Assembly: GCF_030704535.1 (NCBI RefSeq)
Contig: NC_081822.1
Location: forward strand, 10,781,001-10,845,000
DNA from: Vitis vinifera
Taxonomy: Eukaryota > Streptophyta > Magnoliopsida > Vitales > Vitaceae
Reading direction: 5' to 3'
DNA: 64,000 nucleotides
The notes under the pieces are model-generated. The model made no database searches. It had not been told where the DNA came from and saw only the letters and a program-made list of their open reading frames with translations. Positions 35,606-47,500 of this stretch are shown here, in pieces; positions within the stretch are counted from its first letter, which is position 1, and each line of letters opens with the position of its first letter. Made by a program: the position numbers and the translations under genes.

Positions 35606-37480
35606 CCGGATAAATAAAAGAGATAAGATTGTATTGAAAAGAGTTGACAAAATGAGTGACTCAAAGTGTACAAAGAAGAAACACCGCCCATCAAACTCGG
35701 AGGAGCAAGAAAAACCCCACCCTCAACGAGAACCTACCTAATCAATGAAATCAACTAAAGTTGAAGGACCATTTTTTATGAACAATTTTGTCTCCGACCA
35801 AAGCAAGAAAACAAAAGAACTCTTAAGTCTTCAGTTGCTATGCATTTTCAAACATTCTTCAGTTTCTTTCCTTTCAAATTGTCTAAAAATTATATAATAA
35901 AGCAGTTTTTGGGACCTTATTGTATTTTCTTCCCATAATGGAGTTATGCCAACTTAAGAAAGTCCCCCTAATTGAAGAAGGGAAGACCCAAAGGATTCCA
36001 AATAAAGAGAAAATAAGTTGTTATAACACCTTGGTTTTGGGAGAATGGAGGAGAGTGTGATCAATTGATTCTACTTCACTTTTACTTAGGTAACATTTAT
36101 TTGGCAATGACCAATCTTGTCCCAGAAGTCGATTTGAGGTTGATTCCTTCCCTTAATTGATTCCTAAGGAAAAAAACTCACTTTAGACGGTGGGAAAGGA
36201 ATTGAGGACCTTTGGTTCCAAAATAGAATATGGATATTTGAAAAAAAGGAACAATCCCTTAAGTTCATTCACAATTGTTCCTAGACCAAATTGCAACCTA
36301 GACCAAAGAGTCTCTACATTTTCTAGCACCCAATTGTTCAAGTGTCTAACAAAACAAGGATTCTAATTTCCCCCCTCCCCTCGTTCTTTTCAAATATCTA
36401 CTGCCCAAATCTCTTTAGTGAAAGCTAAAAGCATGCTAAGATAGAAAAGACATGCATAAGGGTTCCTCTTCACACCTTCAACCCTTCTAAAAGAACCCTC
36501 CTCCGTTCACACATCTTAAAGGATGCTCTACTTTTAAAAAGGTGTCACCCCTTTCTCATAGCTTTCCGTAACTCAATCCTATAACTTTCACTATGCATGA
36601 ACTTCAACCTTGTTCTTTGTCTCCATAACATCTTTGAATCGCTTATTTCCAAAAAGCTTCTCCTTCATAGACATGTATCTCCAACTCTAATTTCTAAGGA
36701 GTGTCTTATTAAGTGAAGAAAGACATTTAATGTCCAACCCTCGTTTACTCTTTTCTCTATTGATAATTGGCTATTACACTAAATGCATTTTTTTCTATAA
36801 AGCACCGCCTTCCCATGGGAAATTTCTTTGAACCTTCTAAAGCCTCGGTTTGGCATTTCTAGGAATGTTGAACAAGGACGTGAAGATAGGGAGACTGGAT
36901 AAGGTACATCGAATCAAGGTTAGGGTTCCTTTGTATTGAAATATATTCTCTTGTCCATATTAATAGCTTTCATAGAGACCTCTTCTCCACCCTACCCCAC
37001 ACGGTTTCTACCTTGAATGGAGCTCCCAAAGGGAGACCTAAGTAGATGATAGGTCTCCCGCCTTACAACCTAACTCTGAAGCTAAATCCTCCACATTGAC
37101 AATCCTAACAATTGAGATTAATTTGTTTTCTCAAGCTTTACTTTCAAGCCTAAGATGACTTTGAATCACATGAGCAGTCAACTTAAATGGATGAGTTGAG
37201 CTTTTGAAGCCTCACTAAAAACAAGGATAACAAGACTATCATTAGCAAACAACATATGAGACACCTCCAGTCCTCCACTCCCTCCCTATATCCCGAATCT
37301 TGATTAAAAAAAAGAAGAAAAAAAAGAAGAAAAAAGACCTTCCTTCCTAGTCGTCTCCAAAAGATAACCAAGTGCCTCCATCATCAACATGAATAAATAG
37401 GAAAGAGTCTCATTCTCTTAACCCTGAAAAAAAGTCGAATGAGGTACCATTTACTAGCATAGAAAAATTCATGGTATACA
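35571..37480 (-). mobile_element. L1-type LINE remnant between gamma-CA and the pfkB kinase
   Basis: It starts, read on the minus strand, in reverse-transcriptase sequence around 37250 (SHMLFANDSL, a decayed form of the catalytic FADD motif). It passes the conserved YLGLPLGAPFKVE block near 37040 and ends in a poly-A tail seen as 35 T at 35571-35605. There are many stops; it is inactive. The left-hand 3' region also resembles sequence at 47220-47410. The right border is approximate. Confidence 0.85.
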
Positions 37481-38839
37481 TACATAACTTTATCCCTCTA
37501 TTCTAGACTTTGTTCGTTTTGTAAGTGAAGATTGGTTTTTGAGTGAACCGACTTTAAGGATTGGGTTGGTTTTTGCTTTTCCACTTGTGCTCTAGTACTC
37601 ATATCTCAACACGTCGATTTGAAACCTGTAATCCATGTGTTCCCAAAGCCGCATTCAGTCATTTAGTGATTTTACTTTTTATGTATTTTAACTATATTTC
37701 GGCGCAATCCACCAGTGTTGCATCAAAGAAATTGATTTTGATTTCTTACTTTGGGCTCATGGGTAGAGGAATCTTTGAGAACCCAGAAGCCTATGAATAG
37801 ACAGGGCAGCACCAGATAGCGTGTATTAAATCCAGGATGGAGGACATATCTATTTGTAATTATTGATAGATCGATTGGAATCTTGAAAAGCCAAAGAAGG
37901 AATTCCCCGTGATTTCAGGATTCCTGGATGAAGTAGACAAAAGGAGTCCAACCCTTCAACCATCCGAATCTCTAAAAATGATTCGCTGTTTTTGATTTTA
38001 TATCCTAAAGTAAAATTTCTTTGTCAGTGGTGGCAAGTGGCTGAAGCTTTAGCTCAGTGGTGGCAGCAGCACTGACTGAAGGCGTTACAGATCCGTCAAG
38101 TAAATGTAATGGATTATACTGATCCAATGCAGCGGTGTGCCTGTTTCAGATCTTGAAAAAGACTTAAAACCACTAAAGGAAAGCCCGCCTGAATGGTGTC
38201 CACATCTTAATTCAACTCCCATCTGCATTTCCTCCTTCAGTAAGTTTCGAAATCTTGATGAACTGATTCGCTATTTAAAGAGATCATAAATAAAAAGGGA
38301 GGACATTATGAATTTTAGTCGGAAAGAAAGTGTTATGGCAGTGGACGCCACATGATGGAAGTATTCGGCGCCCTCACCCACCCCCACAGTATCATATTCG
38401 CTTCCACGATTGCAGTCCATGGATCTATGCGGCGCCCTGCCTTTCCACGAAACTCCAGTCTTTGTGGGGTGGTTGGGTCTTCTATACTTTGACGTATTAT
38501 GCAAAACTACAACGAATCAAACATAATCTGACAGTAAACAAAACCTTTTATTTATTTTTAATATGCCAACGTCTAGGAGAAGAGCATAAACTTTTCTACC
38601 GAGGCACTCCTTGTCGATGTTTCCAATTATCTTGGATATAAAAACAAAATAAAAATTTTAATAATAAAAATGTTATTCCATACCTCAATTGCATGCAAGT
38701 TTTTCAACTTTTTATTTATTTGAATGAATTAAAAAATATAACTACGGGAATTTCTCCCAACTTTAAAAGTTGTACTTCATTTAATTATTCTATATTTTAT
38801 TAAAAAAATATTAAAAATATAAATTTAAGATTGTTAAAG
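37481..38839. other. Spacer without a recognised gene
   Basis: 37560-38260 has short frames with no motif. 38330-38480 is GC-richer (GGCGCCCTCACC, GCGGCGCCCTGCC), with overlapping frames on both strands of 77-103 codons that show no family signature. Low-complexity A/T sequence follows. Confidence 0.4.
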
Positions 38840-39203
38840 GTTTGTTTGGGAACTATTATCGAAAATAATTTTAAAAAATAGCTTTTAAAAATTATTCTTT
38901 AATTTTTGTAAAATGAAAGTATATTTGAAAGCCTAAAATATTTTTAATATTTTAAAATATGTTTTAAAAATAATTTTTATATTTAATATTTATTTTTTAT
39001 CATTTTAGTATAATTATTTTTGACTCCATACAACAATTGAAAATAACAAAAAACAAATAATTAAAAAATATTTTCTAAAAATATCATATTTTATGTTCTT
39101 AAGAATAGAAAATAAAAAAATAATTTTTGATTATTAAATGTGTTTTTCATATTTTTTGTTCTAAAAAATAGAAAATATCTTTAAAAACAATTCTTAAACA
39201 AAC
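38840..39203. mobile_element. MITE-like element
   Basis: The left end GTTTGTTTGGGAACTATT and the complement of the right end GTTTGTTTAAGAATTGTT match over about 14 of 18 bases and enclose 360 bp of A/T-rich, non-coding DNA. TAA occurs near both borders but not in exact register, so the target duplication is unresolved. Confidence 0.6.
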
Positions 39204-39582
39204 TAAGTATAAATTTTTTGTTTATCAGCTAAAAATATCTTTCAAGAAATTTTCAATAAATATCAAAATAAAATTGTGTAATTTTTAATACATAAAAATT
39301 ATTTTTTCTAACATTGTTATATTATATTATCATTTTAAAAATTATTTCTATTTATTTTACATTGAATTGCATGTGCATGGACCCATTATTAGTATAAATG
39401 TGATGGGATGGTACATAAATACCTTACTTTATATATATATCCCGTAGCCACCCCAATATCTAATGCTATTTAAAAAAAAAGAAATGAAAAGGTTATTTAA
39501 TTTTCCGACTTTGAATTCCCAGAAGCCAAGGGTAGTTTGGGAATAAGGGCAATGAGAGTGGGAAAGCTGCGATGTGGTGGCC

Positions 39583-39590
39583 TATATAAA
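39583..39590 (+). promoter_or_regulatory. TATA box of the pfkB kinase gene
   Basis: CCTATATAAAG lies 87 bases before the ATG at 39670. It is a near-ideal plant TATA box, predicting initiation around 39615. Confidence 0.65.
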
Positions 39591-39669
39591 GAAGTGTTGA
39601 GAGGGGGAGGGAATGTGCTCAGAGGAAAGAGGAGGGAGGCAAGCCAAGAAAAGAAGGGGAGAGGCAAGA

Positions 39670-42600
39670 ATGGGGGCGGAACCCCTATTGCCCAAGAAGA
39701 CCCACACCCACACCCAACCAAACTCTCCTCTCATCCTTGGACTCCAACCATCTGCCCTCATCGACCACGTCGCTAAAATTGATTCGTCTTTGCTGGCTCA
39801 AATCCCCGGCGAGCGTGGTGGCTCGATTGCGGTCCGCACTCCTTCTCTTCTACCCGTTTCTTTTAGTTTCTCTTTTTCACTTCTCTCTGTTTGGTGGTTT
39901 TGCGTTAATGTTTTCGGTTGTTGCTGGGCAATCCGAGTAAAATTGGGAAGATACCTTGGAATTGCAATCTTCCCAATTCAATCCCAATTCCGTGTTTCTA
40001 CCTGTTTTCCTATGATTTCTCGGCAACCAAACGGGTTGCAATTGTTTTGATTGTTTGCAATTCCTTTTCTTTCTTTTTTGGGTAAATTATAAAATTTAAG
40101 GGTCTGCACATCTTGTATTCCCGTTACCAAAACCCACAAGATTGACGCAGATTACTGTAAAAATGCGCTTTAATATGTTGGATTGGGTTTAAAAGCCTCA
40201 GACATTAACTTTATTGAGAGGCTTGTGTGCTCTTAGTGCTTTGGATGGTAACTGGCTCACGTAATTTTTATGTGCTTTCCCATATCTGCTATTGACGTCT
40301 ATGGACTTCAGTTTCTGAGTTCTATGGGGTTTTAACTTTTAAGAGTAATGGATACGCTATTTTGATTCATAATTGGCTTATATTATTTGAAAAAGAAATT
40401 TACTTTTGTGCATCTTTCGTCCTTCACTGTTTTGTTTTTGATAAAGATTGAGTTTTTGTGTTTTTCTTCAACCCCTGGATTGACATCTATACTATTATTA
40501 CTATCTCGTTTTTGGTCAATGTATTCTGTTTCTGAATGGTGCAGTTGCATTTTGAATCCATTGTCTGTTTTGGGGCACAGGCCTGGTTTCACTGGTCGTT
40601 AGTAGTTTTCAAGCCCTTCTTATTAACTGCCTTAGTTTTTGCCGGGACTTTGTCATTCGTCGTTATTATTATTACTATTATTATTATTGGTGTTGCCATA
40701 TGTATAAGTTAAGTCTTTGATTTGTCTTTTATCATACACATAATGTCTTTTAGTGTCCAAAGGTAATCAATAGTGGGTTTCCTCTTTTTGATGAGAATTG
40801 CAGATATTTATATAATGAAATTGATTCATTCTCTAAACCCTGTAGTTTTTCTACTCGTATTCTGATTAGGTTGCAATTGAAGACCTGGAGCATATCTTAA
40901 ATGAGGTGAAGACCCACATCCTTTCTTCTCCTCCTGATCCATCTCCTATGAGGACAATGGCCGGGGGCAGTGTTGCCAATACTATTCGAGGCCTCTCTGC
41001 AGGCTTTGGGGTCAACTGTGGAATACTTGGAGCATGTGGGGATGATGAGCAAGGCGGCTTGTTTGTAAGTAACATGGGCTCTAGTGGAGTGAACCTTTCA
41101 GCATTGAGGATAAAGAAGGGGCCAACAGCTCAGGTGAGCTTCATATTTCTTCTATATAAATGGACTAGCTCTTTGACATTTTTTCATTGGAATTCTGGAT
41201 AATAAGTGCTGGAAATTTATTGACACTGGTACATCACAGTGTGTTTGCCTGGTTGATGCATTGGGCAATCGTACAATGCGGCCCTGTCTCTCAAGTGCTG
41301 TTAAGATTCAGGTGCATGCTTCTTTTCTGGTTTTCTTTCTTGTCACTTAAATAGTTTAGGCTCCAAGTCTTTCTTTTCATACAGTTTTCTTATTAAGATG
41401 AGCATACATGGAGTCTTATTATTGTTTTGTCCCTTGCAGGCAGAGGAATTAACTAAAGAGGATTTTAAAGGGGTAAAGGTAAGGCATCTCTAGATGGAAA
41501 TAGGATATCATGGATCAAGTGTGACCATGGAATTTCTTTTTACTGTTATCTTATTATTCCTTTTCTTCTTGACATGGTAGGTTAACTTACTATTAACTAG
41601 TTGGATTAAATTTGTATTCCAACAAATGATATTAGCTACTTTGTAAGTATCTAAACTATAGGCATAAAGGTGCATCCATACGTTTCATTTATAGCTCAGC
41701 TTCAAGTGCATAGATGCAATGTAATTGCTCTGTTTGGTTATTGGTAGTGCATAGCTTCTGAAAAACATATCATTCAGCGGTTCTGTTAGAACTTAATTGC
41801 TGATCCATCTGTTGTTACAGTGGTTGGTAATGAGATATGGGATATATAATTTGGAAGTTATTCATGCTGCAATTCGGATGGCCAAACAGGAGGGCGTATT
41901 TGTATCCTTGGATTTGGCCAGTTTTGAGGTATGAGTTTCTTTGCATGTGATTGAATGAAGGTCTTCCATTTGGTTTTCTGCATTGTGATAAACAAAATGA
42001 AATTATCACCAAAATGTTAATGAAAAAAAGAAAAGAAAAGGAAATGGAGCTTCATAATCTTTATAATTAGTTCTCCTACACTCCCTAAAATGATCATACC
42101 TTGTGGACAGAATTTTCTGTCCTTTTCAATTAAAAGACTCACCAATCCTCCAGTGGCATAATACCATGTTTGAAAAGCAAAAAAAATGAGGGGTTGCTGT
42201 ACTTTGACTGCAGTATCCTACTCATGCACTGGAACAGACTTGTTCTGAATTGCTGGGTAAGGATTGTCTCTTTTAACCATTGCTTTTTTTTACCTTGGCC
42301 AGATGGTTCGGAACTTTAGAGGACCTCTTCTAGAGTTACTGCAATCAGGGGATATAGATCTTTGCTTTGCCAATGAGGATGAAGCAAGAGAGCTGTTAAG
42401 GTGATTGCCAATTGATTTTTCCAGACCTATCATGCTAAAACAGTCGGTGATGAAAGAGAATTAATCCTCCTCATCCAGCTTAAAATTTTTGGTGCAATCT
42501 GTGGTAAATGGTGCTAATTTCTCTTATGATGGTTGTAGAGATGACGAAAATGCTAGTCCTGAGGCTGCTCTTGAATTTCTTGCTAAGCACTGCCAATGGG

Positions 42601-43046
42601 CAGTGGTGACGCTAGGTTCTAATGGTTGCCTTGCAAAATGCGGAAGAGAGGTTAGTGCAATGTAGCTACACTGCACTTCTGTTGATATCACGAATAAAAT
42701 GCACATTTTACTTGTATTTAGATGTGGCCTGTGGAGAATTAGCTGCATTCTGGTTGTTATTTTGAGTAACATATGGAATGTTACCTTTTTATTTCAGATG
42801 GTCCGAGTTGCAGCCATAGGGGAGGCAAAGGCAACTGATGCCACTGGAGCAGGGGACCTGTTTGCAGGTGGATTTTTGTATGGGTTAGTGAAGGGACTAT
42901 CACTGGAAGAATGCTGCCGAGTGGGCACATGTAGTGGTGGGTCTGTCATTCGTTCTCTTGGGGGCGAGGTGACTCCTGAGAACTGGCAATGGATGTACAA
43001 GCAGATGCAGATAAAGGGTCTCCCTGTTCCTGGCCTACGTCAATGA
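39670..43046 (+). CDS. pfkB-family carbohydrate kinase (ribokinase-like)
   Basis: ATP-dependent kinase of the ribokinase/adenosine kinase fold; the substrate is not identifiable from sequence. Exons: 39670-39831, 40870-41133, 41240-41311, 41440-41478, 41821-41928, 42303-42400, 42539-42650, 42798-43046; 367 residues with all phases closing. Exon 4 is only 39 bases. The N-terminal substrate loop reads MAGGSVANTIRGL (first pfkB signature). The second signature, DATGAGDLFAGGFLYG near residue 300, contains the catalytic Asp of GAGD and the anion hole. FANEDEARELL and VVTLGSNG are further family blocks. The exon 1 donor is the weak GTCCGC, chosen because it alone keeps frame into the GlySer-Ile-Ala-Val join. 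I recall plant genes of this exact type (Arabidopsis At5g43910 is the likely counterpart) described only as 'pfkB-like'. There is no obvious transit peptide, so a cytosolic location is inferred. Confidence 0.9.
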
Positions 43047-44540
43047 CGAGACTTCTCTGCCCAAAGAAAACGGAATAGGGATGATTGTTTTCTGATCATC
43101 ATCCTTATGTCATCTTTCTCTACTCCCTCGACCTAAGGGCAGCCGTGATTTTGAAGTTGCATTCTGGGGTTTAACTAATTTGAACTAAATTATTAGCCTT
43201 CTCATAGCTCCTATGGGTGGATCTGAGGTTCTTGTTGGTCCTCTCACTCCAGCTATGAAACGGCCTACTGCAGGATTCCTAGGCATAAAATTGGAAATTA
43301 TGGAATGTTGAACTGCTGGACTTGAAATTCGTTTGTTTCGATGATTTAGATCTCTTTTGCAAGTATCGAATTATGGATTCTGGATTCTGAATTCTGATGG
43401 ATGCTGATGTAAATTGATCATTTGCTGGTGGATACGTATAAATCATCCGTATCCGTATCCACCTGTGCCAGTTTTCTGACAAAGCAACAGAGTTTTGCAT
43501 TTCCGTTGAATTTTAAAGACCTCAGAATTGCTCCCAAGTTACAAGTCGATACTAATAAAGTAATGAATACAGCATAAACAGAAATTACAAAGAATGTCAC
43601 TGGTCCATGACGTCCTTTTATCAAGTTGCCTGAGAAAAATGATTCGGTTCATTTTCTTTTCTTTTCTGTTTTTTTTTTTAAGTTAGAAATTGAATTTTGA
43701 ATAACTGTATGCATTTAAAACTTCATACCAAGTTTACCAAAAAATAAAAATAAAATTGAATCGATTTAACCCGAGTAAAGCTTTTGAACTAAGTCGAATC
43801 AATTGGTTATTCTTAGAATTTAATCAATTTAGTATTAGTACATCCAAACCTACCTGGCTTGCACATTGAGATCATAGGGTAACTTCTAAAACGATTTCCA
43901 ATAAAAAACGTTGTAAACATGAAATGCAATATAGAAACGTTTGAAAGGTCTAGTCTTTGGTGTGGCCTCACCACTGATCATAAAGCCCCAAAACCATATC
44001 CATACATCTAAATTTTTATAAATTGGACCAATATGGCTTTAAAAACATATGAGATGCAATATAGAAACATTTCAAAACATTATTGAACAACTTTTTATAA
44101 ATTGGAATAGTAAAAAGTACTTGTGTTTCTGGGAAGCTAGGAATGGAAATGGAATTTAAATTCCAAATCCCCCCAGCCCCATGGGGCCGTGGGGCATGGG
44201 GGGTGGGGGAGTAGGCGAGGCCTGCAGGGATTTGCTCTTCTCCCTCTTTTTCGTGGAGTTGCAATTCACGCCAAGATATGAATAAAATTTATACTACAAA
44301 AGGGTTATCACCAAATAGGATCCACCACAAAACTATATGTGAAATGAAGTTCACCAGAGGCTATAACTTGAAAATGTTTGCAATGATGAAGCAGAGACAA
44401 ATTGCATAACAAAAAAAAATCCAACAAGAAAATGATGTCGTCCAGGGTGGCATCTACAACCATTACCTCATTTCCAAAGGAACAGAGATGGTTGGCAGTT
44501 CCTGAATCCTCAGATATCCATTGGTTGGCAGTTCCTGAAT
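43047..44540. other. Convergent spacer between the pfkB kinase and proteasome genes
   Basis: Holds both 3' UTRs. A strong G-quadruplex motif lies at 44183-44209, and a 33 bp tandem duplication at the right end overlaps the proteasome stop codon. Otherwise it is A/T-rich with no gene. Confidence 0.5.
44183..44209 (+). other. G-quadruplex motif between convergent genes
   Basis: Four G-runs (4, 4, 6 and 5 G) are separated by CCGT, CAT and T. They are preceded by a CCCCATGGGG palindrome. The motif is on the plus strand, so it would be G-rich in any read-through transcript of the upstream kinase gene and C-rich in the proteasome 3' UTR. Confidence 0.75.
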
Positions 44541-44556
44541 CCTCAGATATCCATTG
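44491..44556. repeat. 33 bp tandem duplication across the proteasome stop codon
   Basis: GTTGGCAGTTCCTGAATCCT starts at 44491 and again at 44524, in two copies exactly 33 bases apart. The copy nearer the gene contains the minus-strand stop; the second is pure 3' UTR. The copies look identical, so the duplication is young. Confidence 0.9.
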
Positions 44557-47500
44557 GAGCAGCACCCTCTTCAGTAGCAGCACCCTCTTCAGGAGCAGCA
44601 CCCTCTTCTGCGGCAGCAACCACTTCACCAGCAGCACCCTCTTCACCAGCAGCACCCTGGTCCGCAGCAGGAGCCTCCTCCCCTGCCATCTCAAATGCAT
44701 TAATTAACCCCTGCACTGTTTCCTGATCCAATATATGGAAAGGCTCCCCCACTCCAAGCACTGTGACTGTGCAAATGGAGCTCTTAAGCTTTTCTCCTTG
44801 CAAGGTTTCTCTTATTGCAAAAAGTGCATCCTTGATAAGATCTTCTCGTGAAGAGTTTTGGAACGTCCCAAACCTGCGTTCCAAATACGTCTTTGCAGCC
44901 TGTGAGCGGGATCCAATAGCAAAAGCCTGATATTCAAAGTAATTCCCACTTGGGCAGTTGTAATAGAGGTGAGCCCCCGATTCATCCAAGCCAGCTACAA
45001 GCAGACCAACACCATAGGGCCGTTTCCAGGACCTTTGGGTGCAAACCTGCCACCAAGAAAGCATGATATTCACAGAAAAAAGGAAAGGCCTCTTGAACAG
45101 AACTTATGCAGGGTAACTTCCTTCGCTATTGAATTTCCTCATGCAGAAGATAAATCTAATTTTTTTTTTCTACAAAAAGGAGCTAACATATTGAGCATGT
45201 TAGAAATATATGTCACGATAATCATAAATGAAGTTGATGCACTAATCACAAATTTTTTAAAATTTACAAAGTATGTCAACAATTCTAGATAGGATAGAGA
45301 AATATGGCCACATGTTGCCAGAACATGTAGGAAGCTAAATTTTCTCTTAATTGACCCACCAGGCAGTGACCAATACTTCATGAGGAGGAAAGCCAAACAA
45401 GAAAGGGCAACTACAGACAAATTTAGAAACCATGCAAGAGCTTCCAAATGAGAATGATAGGAGAAAGAAATTTCTGAAATTGGCAATGAGTTCCACTGAC
45501 AAATAGTCCATGAATTCCTAATTGTAGTCCAACACAAAGTTAACTTCAGTTTCTTTGGGGAAGATTCTACACTTGCCCTTTTGCTGAGAGGCAAAAGGAA
45601 GAAGTACATTAAAAGACACCTAATGGATTGCAAACCATGCACATAGGGAGTATACAAATAGCATCAAATGCGACAAATCTAACAGCACAATCTTAAGCAT
45701 CCCTACATGATCAAAGAAGTCAAACACAGATCCAAAATTACAATCCAAAACAACAATTGACAACAGAGTATTTGCGAATAGACACTTACAATAAAACTTG
45801 TGAACTCTCCACACCATCAAAATAGCACCTATCAAACTCCCTCTAAATAGACCCAGAAAAGAAAAAGAGAAACCATCCTTCAGACCTCTTTTTCCTCTTT
45901 CCCACAAAATGCCTGTTCCAACCAAGTAACAATTCCTTAATTGAATGGAGAACTGTCCACAAGAACCTGAATCAAGACAATACCTAGGGCCATAAACTGT
46001 GAGCCACCGTACAATGAATGAGGATACAATTAGCCAACTCTAAATCCTCCTTGAAAAAGAACACCAGATGGCTAATGATCAAACCCCTTTTTATGAGCTG
46101 AACTGATGTAAGAACTCTCTCCCACACCATCTCCAAGCAACAAAAACCAACTCTAGAAGGCACCAGTGTGACACAAACCTCCTTAGGAGGAAACGAATTT
46201 TGCTCACTCTGACTTAAACAACTATAAAAAGATTTGACTGATAAATTGTCACTCACAGCTAACCTCCATCACAACTTATCAGCACAACTCAGCCTAATAG
46301 TTGTCTAAATGCACAGAGATGGGCTTGCACCTCCATTTCCAACTCTCTATCTAAGAAACTTCTCCTAAAACAAGTAAACCAATAGCCCTAACCACCCACA
46401 ACCTCCCAAAAATTAGCTAACCAAGAGTAACATCAAAATGAATCGAAAATGAGTCTTTCAAAGGGCCATCTCTATCCCAAGTATCCAGCCAAAATTTAGT
46501 CCAAGTGCCATTACCAACAACAATGCCCATACAAGCTTAAAAGCTAGTCAACCTTCTCAAATGGCTTTCAATGTTTCACCCCATACCCCTCCCTTCTTTA
46601 GAGATCCAAGCCCCTTCTTCTTTACCAAACTTGCTTTGCATAGCTGTGCACCAAATATTATCTTCAACCACATACCTCCTAAGTCACTTCCCAAGTAACG
46701 CCTTATTGAGCTCTAAGAGCCACCCAATTCCCAAACCTCCAGAACCGTTGTTCAAACAAACATTAGGCCACTCTGTAAGATGAATCTTTTCTCATTATTG
46801 TCCAAAATGAAACAACAAGGTTCCAAAATGATAAATATCTGACATTGGAGCTAGTTGAGGTCCAGGTGTGGCAATGTGCTACAACCGCCCTTTGTTTCCC
46901 AAAAGCAATTTGTACATTGCATTTGCAGTCAGCCTACTCTGAAATACCTAATTTAAACAAAACATTCCAGTCTAAACCCAGGGACATAAAAGTTTCAGAA
47001 TGACTAATAGATATAATGCCTCACCCTTTCTGCTGCAAACATATGCAACCTCGATATGTCAATTCTCGGTTGCTAAAACTTCATCTTGGTGACTGGAATT
47101 CCTATAACCTTGCAAACTAATTAAACTTCGCGTGCAATGTGGCAAACCAACGTGACTCAAGTCTCAGCAAAAGTAAATAGTTCTAGCTCCAACAATAATA
47201 GCCTCCTCAAGTCACCCATTCAACTCCTAGATAATTTTTGAGAAGTAAGAGAATGTATTAAAAGGGCATAAAAGCACACAAGGGTACGTTGGGAGTATTC
47301 CATGAGCCAAAAAAAATAGAACAAAAAGTGGGGGGAAGGGGGGAGGGTAAACAAACAAAACTACTCCTCCCCCCAACAAGAACCCAACCAATCTACACAA
47401 TCAATTAAGGGCATATCATCTTTTTCTTATAAATTCAAATTATCTAAATGGTCACTTTTAGGCATTTCTTTCCAACAATTTTATACCGAGCATTCAAATG

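Noticed and set aside
38271-38641. Frames on both strands around a GC-rich patch
   Set aside because: They overlap each other, no family is recognisable, and the patch is too short for a gene without partners.
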